From the NCBI RefSeq assembly GCF_000266885.1, contig NC_018020.1:1488001-1552000 (forward strand): DNA of 64,000 nt, read 5' to 3'. The first letter of the stretch is position 1; every line of letters begins with the position of its first letter. This stretch comes from Turneriella parva DSM 21527. GTDB taxonomy: Bacteria; Spirochaetota; Leptospiria; Turneriellales; Turneriellaceae. The translations under genes were made by a program, and so were the position numbers. The notes beneath the pieces were generated by a model that saw nothing but the letters and a program-made list of their open reading frames with translations, did no database searches and was not told the DNA's origin. This document shows positions 1 to 6,716 of this stretch, in pieces.

Positions 1-378
1 GTCTTCTTCGACCGTGCTGTGAAAAGTCAGCTTGGTGATCGCGCGGTCAATGATGCGCAGCCGCTGCGAAAAGTAGCGAATGATCTTCATCGCGATCGGC
101 GCGTTTTTTTGAATCAACACGCCAAATTGGTCACGCCCCACATTGATCATCGACGTGTTCGCAAGGCACTGTGCCGTCTCAATATGCGGGTGGCCACTCA
201 TCGAAGATACCACCCCGAAGAAGTCGCCAGGGTTAAGAATCAGGTTGGGTTCTTCGCCGGGTATCGGCATCTCGGCCGTAAGGCGTACTTTGCCCTGCCG
301 AACGATGTAAAAGCCCGGTGCGGCTTTGCCTTCGACAATTACAAAGGCATTTTGCTGAAAATTGGCGATCTGAAACAT
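1..378 (-). CDS. Cyclic nucleotide-binding domain protein (Crp-like), partial
   Basis: The reverse strand is open from an ATG at 378 to the window edge (126 codons, C-terminus missing). The translation begins MFQIANFQQNAFVIVEG and contains GFYIVRQGKVRLTAE, NPGDFFGVVSSMSGHPH and AQCLANTSM. This is the beta-roll and phosphate-binding cassette pattern (G-D-F-F-G) of cNMP-binding domains. A helix-like stretch (FSQRLRIIDRAITKL) follows, as in Crp-type regulators. Whether a DNA-binding domain follows cannot be seen. It is divergent from the next gene. Confidence 0.75.
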   Translation of the reverse strand, partial: MFQIANFQQNAFVIVEGKAAPGFYIVRQGKVRLTAEMPIPGEEPNLILNPGDFFGVVSSMSGHPHIETAQCLANTSMINVGRDQFGVLIQKNAPIAMKIIRYFSQRLRIIDRAITKLTFHSTVEED

Positions 379-485
379 ATGTCGGCGAGTTTATCCCTCT
401 TAATTATCGGCACATGCCTTGGCAAGGTGAAGAACAGATTAGGTGTTTTTGGTTTTCGGCATATGGTGGCGATTGCCGGTCGGCC

Positions 486-917
486 ATGCGAAGGGCCGGC
501 CTGCTCATTTTTATTGCTGCATTTCAGGTGCTCTGCGCCAAACCCTATTCACAGCGCATCAAACTCGCCGATGAGACGCTGGTGCAGGCCCGCGACCAGG
601 GTATACCCTATGAGGCTATGCTCGATGCAGCCTTAGACAAGGGGCCAGAAGCATTTGAGAGGTATATCCTACTGATGCGAAAACTCGACACATCGGGCGC
701 ATATTTTCATTTCTTTCATGTCTATGAAGCCGCCGAAATCGCAGGCGATGCGAAATTTGCCCCCGCGACCTCGAAGCTGAAAGCCGACGATGCCAAAATG
801 CTGGTGCAGGGGCTCGGAGAGGCGCATGGTTGGCTCAAAAGAAAGACGGCATTCGCGGCGCGTTTTCCCAAGGCGGCGAATCAGTTTCGCGCTTTGGGTA
901 TCAAGGTGGATTTCTGA
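486..917 (+). CDS. Small exported protein of unknown function
   Basis: About 143 residues from the ATG at 486. I chose this start because the N-terminus MRRAGLLIFIAAFQVLCAKP is a signal-peptide-like stretch; the open frame continues upstream to 318 without adding anything recognisable. The mature part is helical and charged, with no family I recognise. The 3' end overlaps the start of the following permease frame, depending on which permease start is used. Confidence 0.5.
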   Translation: MRRAGLLIFIAAFQVLCAKPYSQRIKLADETLVQARDQGIPYEAMLDAALDKGPEAFERYILLMRKLDTSGAYFHFFHVYEAAEIAGDAKFAPATSKLKADDAKMLVQGLGEAHGWLKRKTAFAARFPKAANQFRALGIKVDF

Positions 918-2293
918 CATTCACGAACCCTGCGGCACCTCGCAGGGCATTGGGGCTCTTCACCGCAATCAGTCTCGTTGCCGGCTGCATGATCGGCACG
1001 GGTGTTTTTCTGAAGCCCGCGATCATGGCGCAGCACGCCGGTAGCGTGGCGATCGTGCTTCTGGCTTGGCTCGTGGCGGGTTTGCTTTCATACGCGGGTG
1101 CACTCACGTACGCTGAACTCTGTTCGCGCATGCCCGAAGCAGGTGGCGAGTATGCGATCTTGCGCAATGTCTATGGCAGGTTTCCCGCTTACATGTATGG
1201 CTGGATGCGCTTCACCATCGGCGCACCGGGCAGCGCCGCTTCTTATGCAGTCGGCGCGGCAGCGTTTCTGCATGTGGTTGTGCCCTATTCGGCAATGGGC
1301 ATCAAGGTTTGGCAGATGGCCGTGGTATTCATCGCGCTCTTCACGATTATCAACAGCCTCACGATATTCGTGAGCTCTTCGGTGCAGGTGACGCTCACCG
1401 CAATCAAGATCATTAGCCTCAGCGTGCTCGTCGGCACGCTGTTTTTTCTCGCCCCCGAAGCGGCCCGTGATGCCGCGCCGGTAAAATGGCCTGGCATGGT
1501 GTCTTTTTCTGCCGCGCTCTTGGCGGCGCTCTGGGCCTATGACGGCTGGAACAACCTGCCGATGCTCGGTGGCGAAGTCAAGAATGCGCAGCGCAACCTG
1601 CCTATCGCTCTCGCCGTCGGTCTTGGCCTCGTGATCGTTGTCTATCTGCTGGTGAACCAGGCGTTCTTTCATGTTCTCACCTTTAACGAAGTGCTCGCCG
1701 CCAACCCTTCGGTGAAACCCGATGCCGAACCCGTTGCCACCGCTGCGATGCACAAGGTTATATCCGATGCGAGCGTGAAGGTCATCGCAGCAATGATGGT
1801 CGTGTCAGCGCTCGGCGCGATGAGCGGTTCGATTCTCGCGAGTGCGCGTGTGCCATATGCAATGGCGCATGACGGAGTCTTCTTCAAACCGCTCGGCCGT
1901 CTTTCGCCGGTGAATGCGATTCCGGTTGTGTCGACGATCACGCAGGGTTCAATCGCCGCGTTGCTCGCCGTCTCGGGCACTTTCGACGAACTCACCGATT
2001 CGGTTGTCTTTGCTTCGTATATATTCTATGGACTCACTGCAGGTGCGATCTTTAAGATCAGGGGTTTCAGAAAAACTGCTGCCGAGCCGGGCATATTCAG
2101 AACGCCGCTATATCCGATTTTGCCTTTGCTATTCTTGCTCTGCTCGGCCGGCTTCATTATCTATGCAGCGATTGCAATGCCATACCTCACGGCGATCGGC
2201 ATCGGCGTTATTCTGCTGGGCGTGCCGGGCTATTTCTGGTTCACGAAGAAGAAACCATCTTCAGCCCCACAATTGACGCAATCAGCGTCGTGA
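830..2293 (+). CDS. APC-superfamily amino acid permease
   Basis: An inner-membrane amino acid transporter of the APC family. The GxGIF-like signature appears as AGCMIGTGVFLKPAIM in the first membrane helix. About 12 hydrophobic segments follow, including ALWAYDGWNNLPMLGGEVKNAQRNLP, the conserved helix 6 to loop region of LAT/basic amino acid permeases. The start is uncertain. The ATG at 830 lies inside the preceding gene and adds about 40 non-homologous residues, while a TTG at 950 (LGLFTAISLVAG) would fit the family better. Substrate is not predictable from sequence. The 3' end overlaps the convergent SMR gene by about 50 bp. Confidence 0.85.
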   Translation: MAQKKDGIRGAFSQGGESVSRFGYQGGFLTFTNPAAPRRALGLFTAISLVAGCMIGTGVFLKPAIMAQHAGSVAIVLLAWLVAGLLSYAGALTYAELCSRMPEAGGEYAILRNVYGRFPAYMYGWMRFTIGAPGSAASYAVGAAAFLHVVVPYSAMGIKVWQMAVVFIALFTIINSLTIFVSSSVQVTLTAIKIISLSVLVGTLFFLAPEAARDAAPVKWPGMVSFSAALLAALWAYDGWNNLPMLGGEVKNAQRNLPIALAVGLGLVIVVYLLVNQAFFHVLTFNEVLAANPSVKPDAEPVATAAMHKVISDASVKVIAAMMVVSALGAMSGSILASARVPYAMAHDGVFFKPLGRLSPVNAIPVVSTITQGSIAALLAVSGTFDELTDSVVFASYIFYGLTAGAIFKIRGFRKTAAEPGIFRTPLYPILPLLFLLCSAGFIIYAAIAMPYLTAIGIGVILLGVPGYFWFTKKKPSSAPQLTQSAS

Positions 2294-2570
2294 TGAAAAA
2301 GACTCTCCAGAATGTCACTGGGTCTTTGAATACCAGAATGCCGACCACCACCGTGCCCACCGCGCCGATGCCTGTCCAGACTGCATAGGCGGTACCGATC
2401 GGCAGCGCTTCGACCGCTTTCATGAGCAGAAGCATGCTGAGGCTGAGCGCGGCAAAAAAACCGGCGTACCAGAGAGTTCTCTCGAAGCCCGCGGTTTCTT
2501 TCGCTTTCGCGAGGCATGCGGCGAATGCGACTTCGAAAAGGCCTGCGATGATTAAGGTGAGCCAGGGCAT
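2241..2570 (-). CDS. Small multidrug resistance (SMR) family transporter, SugE/EmrE-like
   Basis: About 109 residues from the ATG that gives MPWLTLIIAGLFEVAFAACL; six further upstream codons are open but look non-coding. There are four membrane segments and the membrane-embedded Glu of SMR proteins (GLFEVAFA). The motif AYAVWTGIGAVGTVVVGILVFKDP is typical of the family. SMR proteins are dimeric proton-coupled exporters of cations or guanidinium; this sequence does not decide which subtype. It is convergent with the amino acid permease. Confidence 0.87.
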   Translation of the reverse strand: MPWLTLIIAGLFEVAFAACLAKAKETAGFERTLWYAGFFAALSLSMLLLMKAVEALPIGTAYAVWTGIGAVGTVVVGILVFKDPVTFWRVFFITTLIASIVGLKMVSSS

Positions 2571-2758
2571 TCTTGGGTTTCTAACCAATTCACTTTCAGT
2601 GCGGGCACCACTTTTTTATGCCAGAGGTAACGCGAATCTGACGAACCAGCACATATTCAACCTGCTTTACGCCTTGAATCAGCATAAGGTGTCAGGCGTC
2701 AGACAGAGCATCTTGCAGGGTGCTCTGTGCAACATCTATCATGAGAGGAGTATCTAAA

Positions 2759-3364
2759 ATGAAAAGATTCAGCATCTTCTGCTTCTTACTGCCAACCGTA
2801 TTCACCTTCTCGGCATGCGTCACTTTTCTTGATCTTGAAAAAAAAGAGACAGCAAAAAACGAAACAAGCGTTTCAGCCAAAAAAAACCTGACGATCACCT
2901 ATGCGCAATACCAGCAGGTCGACTCTGAGAAGACCAAATCACCAGAGAAAGACAGACTCATCACTGAGCAGAGAATCGTCAAGATTTTGAACCGCAGCAA
3001 CCAGTTTACCGAGGTAAAGGTTGCAGAAAACGAAAATTCACCCGCAACCTCTGACCTCACGATGAAGTTTACAGTGGTTTCGAACGTGAACAACAAAATT
3101 GGCCCACTCAGAATTCTCTCTTTTCTGACGCTCGGTGTCGTGCCCATGCAGTTTAAACAAGAAACGAAACTCACGACCGAAGTTTTAGACAAAAGCGGCA
3201 AGCGGTTGAAATTGACAGAAAGCTCTTTTCAGTCTGATACCTGGATAGGCTGGCTCTTTCTGCCCCTCGCGCCATTCTTTTGGCCCGATTCTCAGGCAGA
3301 TAAGGCATTTGAGAACATGGTAGGCTCCACTCTTGCTGAAATGAAGAAAGAGAATCTTCTGTAA
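2759..3364 (+). CDS. Lipoprotein of unknown function
   Basis: The start at ATG 2759 is supported by a GAGAGGAG ribosome site just upstream. The N-terminus MKRFSIFCFLLPTVFTFSAC has a type II signal peptide with lipobox FSAC, so it is probably membrane-anchored. The roughly 180-residue mature part has a Lys-rich stretch, a hydrophobic patch (LRILSFLTLGVVPM) and a C-terminal hydrophobic patch (WIGWLFLPLAPFFWP). No family recognised. The next lipoprotein follows at once, so the pair is probably co-transcribed. Confidence 0.65.
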   Translation: MKRFSIFCFLLPTVFTFSACVTFLDLEKKETAKNETSVSAKKNLTITYAQYQQVDSEKTKSPEKDRLITEQRIVKILNRSNQFTEVKVAENENSPATSDLTMKFTVVSNVNNKIGPLRILSFLTLGVVPMQFKQETKLTTEVLDKSGKRLKLTESSFQSDTWIGWLFLPLAPFFWPDSQADKAFENMVGSTLAEMKKENLL

Positions 3365-3419
3365 TTTGGCAAGCGGCTTACATAATTCGTCGAAGCTAAA
3401 GGCACGGGTCATTCGGCCC

Positions 3420-3959
3420 GTGCGACAGCGAAAAATTCGATTCTTTGCACTGTGTACAATCTTGTCGTTGCTCACCGGTTGTTCGGCCATTAGCCGGTGG
3501 CTGCTCGTAAACCGTACCGATGAGACAGTACGCGTCACCATACAATTTGCCGATTCAGAATTTTCTCCCGAAGAAATACGGTTATACAAGATTCAATTTC
3601 TTCTCGACGACGATGTGGGCGGCATAGACTTCTTTACAGTTTTTGAAGACACGGCGGTGTCGAAGCCCGTAGAATTCGATAAGTTGCGCAAAACCTTCAT
3701 TTTTGACTTAGCCCAGAACGAATATGCAGATATTCTGCTGTCGAGTTTCGCCCCGGCAAACCGCGTATCTGTGCGAATTCAAGGTGAATCGGGCAGATAT
3801 GCAGAAATCTCTGGTACGGTCGCGCAGCCCACGAGCGCGTATATCAAACCATCTGATTTACTGATTACCCGGGGCACCTCGTGTACGCCGGTACGCAATG
3901 CTTATCGGTGTGTGACGAAGATAAAATCGGATATGCTCGCGGCGCAGCCGAACAAATAA
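3420..3959 (+). CDS. Lipoprotein of unknown function
   Basis: The frame opens at TTG 3366, but a GTG at 3420 gives a compact lipoprotein signal (RQRKIRFFALCTILSLLTGC, lipobox LTGC) and is preferred. The mature domain is beta-rich (NRTDETVRVTIQFADSEF, RVSVRIQGESGRYAEISG) with no recognised family. It lies directly downstream of another lipoprotein gene on the same strand, suggesting an envelope operon of two. Confidence 0.55.
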   Translation: MRQRKIRFFALCTILSLLTGCSAISRWLLVNRTDETVRVTIQFADSEFSPEEIRLYKIQFLLDDDVGGIDFFTVFEDTAVSKPVEFDKLRKTFIFDLAQNEYADILLSSFAPANRVSVRIQGESGRYAEISGTVAQPTSAYIKPSDLLITRGTSCTPVRNAYRCVTKIKSDMLAAQPNK

Positions 3960-4123
3960 CGCGGACTCAGCTCACTACTGAATATCGCGGCGTTTGCAGA
4001 CTGTTTATCCTGGGAAACATTGCTTCAGAACGATGCTTTTACAGCCACCTGTCGCTAAAATATGCGCTCCCGCGACGCTCATTTGCTGAAAATCTTGCAC
4101 GCTGGCGAAAAGCCTCTTCTACA

Positions 4124-4591
4124 TCATTCGGGCAACGCCTGAAATTCGGCAACGAATAATGTATGGGTATTATCAAAGGTATTGTATAGGCCATGCATGC
4201 AGAAAAGCAAAACATTCTTACCGATGAGTTGTTCTTTCTCCAGGTATGGCAACAGTTGTTTCTGAAAAATCAGACGAAAATTTACGCCATCTGCGCGAAT
4301 CATGAGCTCGTGGGTATAGGCTGAAGCATGTTGCGGATCTTGCCACACAAAGTGGTTATAGTGTTTAATCGCCCATGCGCCCTTTTTATCGACACGGGTC
4401 GGCTTTGCGCTAATGGGTAATACCAGACGAAACTTATTCGAAAATGAGCCTACGCCCGGGCCATCTTGCTTTTCATAATTCTCAGAGATGTTCTGAAAGA
4501 ATTTCATTTCGACGGGCGCGTAAGAATCGTAGTTGAATGCGAATGCGCCCGTGGCGGTAAGTGTGGTGATGAGTAGCGAGTATTTTAGCAT
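4124..4591 (-). CDS. Exported protein of unknown function (has a decayed paralogue nearby)
   Basis: 155 residues starting MLKYSLLITTLTATGAFAF, a cleavable signal peptide ending near AFA. The mature part includes ENYEKQDGPGVGSFSNKF, RLVLPISAKPTRV and HYNHFVWQDPQHAS. It has no family I recognise and is probably periplasmic or secreted. A truncated, stop-containing copy of the first half lies at 5340-5576 on the same strand, beyond the PagL-like gene, so the gene was duplicated locally. Confidence 0.6.
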   Translation of the reverse strand: MLKYSLLITTLTATGAFAFNYDSYAPVEMKFFQNISENYEKQDGPGVGSFSNKFRLVLPISAKPTRVDKKGAWAIKHYNHFVWQDPQHASAYTHELMIRADGVNFRLIFQKQLLPYLEKEQLIGKNVLLFCMHGLYNTFDNTHTLFVAEFQALPE

Positions 4592-4730
4592 GGCGTACCT
4601 CTATTTGCTTTTGGGAAAAGTGAAATTTATCGTATGCCAGACAACGCAGACCTGATAATTTCTATGTGTAAAGCTATTTTGCTGCTTCAATTCGGCCAAT
4701 AGCTGTTGCATATGGGTCTACGGAGAATAG

Positions 4731-5270
4731 TCAAAAATACCGAACGAGACCCAGGCCAGCACCCATCGCCTCGTAAGAGGGGTTAAACGGGCCTAAGCCC
4801 TGACCATTTGAAACATGCATCCAATGACTAGAAAGGCGTAAGTGCGTGTCAGTGCTGAGTTCAACCCCGACAGTGGGGCCAATGCGACCCATGAAATTGT
4901 ATATGTCGCCCCCTGCGGGAAAATGGTTGCTGTAGATTATGAATCCCCCCAAAGTTTCAATGCCAAAGCGCCAGCCTTTGATATCGAATGGCTCAAAACG
5001 CAATAAGCCGCTCGCGCCCACCCCTGTGGCGCTGCTACCGTAAGTGGCGCTTCGAAATGTGCCATCACTGATTGAACCTTCTAGCCGAATAATTTCGCCC
5101 CAGGCCCGGGTCACCGTGACACCGCCACCAACCACCAGCCAGCCGTTACGGGTTACATTTCTGCCGAATATGACGTCGGCCGTGACCGTGTAAATCGGGC
5201 GGTCAGTCTTTGTCGGCGAGAGGTATTGAACGCTCGGCTGATAGAAGCGCCCGCCGCCAGCAGAAAACAC
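4731..5270 (-). CDS. PagL-like lipid A 3-O-deacylase / acyloxyacyl hydrolase
   Basis: Outer-membrane beta-barrel with aromatic and Gly alternation and a terminal Phe (GAGLGLVRYF). Near the C-terminus it carries SSHWMHVSNGQG followed by NPSYEAMG. The H-x-S-N pair and the following Asn-Pro...Glu match the catalytic His/Ser/Glu arrangement of PagL lipid A deacylases. The only in-frame start is GTG 5270 and it leaves no signal peptide. A good signal peptide (MAIVTYALASLLPLCFL) is encoded immediately upstream in another frame, so a frameshift near 5275-5300 is likely. Confidence 0.6.
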   Translation of the reverse strand: MFSAGGGRFYQPSVQYLSPTKTDRPIYTVTADVIFGRNVTRNGWLVVGGGVTVTRAWGEIIRLEGSISDGTFRSATYGSSATGVGASGLLRFEPFDIKGWRFGIETLGGFIIYSNHFPAGGDIYNFMGRIGPTVGVELSTDTHLRLSSHWMHVSNGQGLGPFNPSYEAMGAGLGLVRYF

Positions 5271-5339
5271 AACGGCAGAAGGGAGGCTAAGGCATAGGTC
5301 ACTATCGCCATAATTGGCAGCGCTGACCGAAATTTCGAC

Positions 5340-5576
5340 TCAGGGGTTCCAGAGTGTGGCGTGTGGTTTTGATTCGATGGGGCTAAATCGATGCTGCTTT
5401 CGTACGCAAGCGGGGACATGCGCCACTGGGGCTGGTTTCGCGGTAACGGGCAATAGAATGCTATACTCATTCGATGAACGGCTGACCTCTCGGCCACATT
5501 GCTTTGCATAATTCTGGGTCATGTTCTAAAGGAGGCGAATTTCGGCGGGTACGTAATCATATTTGAAAGCAAAGGC
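5340..5576 (-). pseudogene. Decayed, truncated duplicate of the exported protein at 4124-4591
   Basis: Read on the minus strand from 5576 the translation is AFAFKYDYVPAEIRLL, stop, NMTQNYAKQCGREVSRSSNEY then SILLPVTAKP. It matches AFAFNYDSYAPVEMKFF-Q-NISENYEKQ...LVLPISAKP of the intact gene. The intact CAG (Gln) is a TAG here, and similarity ends near a TGA at about 5340. I see no other coding content between 5271 and 5669. Confidence 0.7.
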
Positions 5577-5669
5577 CCACCAAAAGTAGGTACCCTAAGC
5601 ACGTATTGCAGGTGTATTCGTCGCCGGCGTATTGTCCAAATTTGGCTGGCTAACGTGCGGTTATCTACC

Positions 5670-6335
5670 TCAAATTATACCTTCATATCTATCATAATTC
5701 CATCTCAAGTTCGCTTTTTGGGCCATCTCGTAATCTTGGATTAGGCGCTTTATGGCCCCGCGATGAGCTGCACCGATATAAAAGACCGCTGTCTCAAATG
5801 GTTTCTGTTCAAAGTAGCGATATATGTTAGCCACCATGGTCGATTCACGTTTCTTCATGTGCTCGTTCCAGGATTTGTGTATCTCCCAGAGCTCAACCTC
5901 ATTAATTATTTGCAAAGCTTGTTCGATCGCATTTTCCAAGTTTCTGTTTACTTTTTCGAAGTGAGCGCTGTTAAGATAACCGAAACCATACATCCGCTTA
6001 TCCACCGCGTCGGTATCTATGATGGAGCTATAGCCAAAGCTAACCGCCTCTACTCGTTCATGCATCTGCCGGTGCAGTTTGAAAAATGATTCTGGCGGCA
6101 AAACATCTAAGTCCACTGGAATATGCTCGACTGGATACTTTTGGATATAGAGATTAATGGCCTCGGTTTCTAGCTGTCTTCTTGTTTTATCAAGATAATG
6201 CGCATCAAAATCTGATGGCATAAGCTCTTCAAAAATTACCTCGGGTCTGATCTTCTCCAGAATCTGGTAGAAGCTTTGGATGTTGCAGGCTCCGGCTTCC
6301 CTGTGCATGGTGCCGATGAGTGTAATATTGTGCAT
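5670..6335 (-). CDS. TraB/TIKI-like (GumN/PrgY-type) domain protein
   Basis: The start is taken at the internal ATG giving MHNITLIGTMHREAG; the open frame extends seven codons further. The N-terminal IGT-x-H motif, the conserved acidic pair in PEVIFEELMPSDF, and a C-terminal FYIGAAHRGAIKRLIQDY (G-x-x-H) are the landmarks of the TraB/Tiki/PrgY superfamily. These are putative metal-dependent peptidases or erythromycin-esterase-like hydrolases. No signal peptide or membrane segment is visible, so it is probably cytosolic. It sits at the edge of the AT-rich defence island; a link is not shown. Confidence 0.6.
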   Translation of the reverse strand: MHNITLIGTMHREAGACNIQSFYQILEKIRPEVIFEELMPSDFDAHYLDKTRRQLETEAINLYIQKYPVEHIPVDLDVLPPESFFKLHRQMHERVEAVSFGYSSIIDTDAVDKRMYGFGYLNSAHFEKVNRNLENAIEQALQIINEVELWEIHKSWNEHMKKRESTMVANIYRYFEQKPFETAVFYIGAAHRGAIKRLIQDYEMAQKANLRWNYDRYEGII

Positions 6336-6716
6336 ACTAATAGGTTGTCTGCCCAATGGCGGGCAAAGAGTCGGTTATCGAACGCTTAGCGAGGTAAACC
6401 TCGTAAAATCTATCCGCAAAGCCATTTTCTGCGCTCTCAACGCCGACTTTGGTTGAGCCCGTCTCACGCCTATGTCTTGATCTCGCCGAATATAACCCTT
6501 GCCAACAGTTCTTAACGGCACTCAATAGAGGAGCCGGTGTAACATATCGCAGGCGACCTCAACCAGTGATGCGAATCACTAGGAGCCCCAGCCCTAGTCA
6601 CGACAATATTCAGAGCACGTTTTGGCCTCCCAAAACGTACGCAGCCTTAAGATATTGTCAGTTTTGTATGTTCAGAGTTTAGCGCACCAAGAGGTCCAGA
6701 ATTTAGCGAAATAGGA
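6336..6716. other. Intergenic stretch, no gene seen
   Basis: No open frame here looks coding on either strand; short frames at 6337-6525 and 6449-6682 lack family features. Base composition shifts to AT-rich towards 6720. The stretch may be the boundary of the acquired island. Confidence 0.4.

Noticed and set aside
1088-1753. 221-codon minus-strand frame
   Set aside because: Lies inside the amino acid permease gene. The Arg/His/Glu-rich translation has no hydrophobic core or family motif.
3881-4159. 92-codon plus-strand frame
   Set aside because: Overlaps the ends of two better supported genes and has no signal or family feature.
5499-5744. Plus-strand frame of 81 codons
   Set aside because: Runs across the decayed duplicate and into the antisense of the TraB-like gene.
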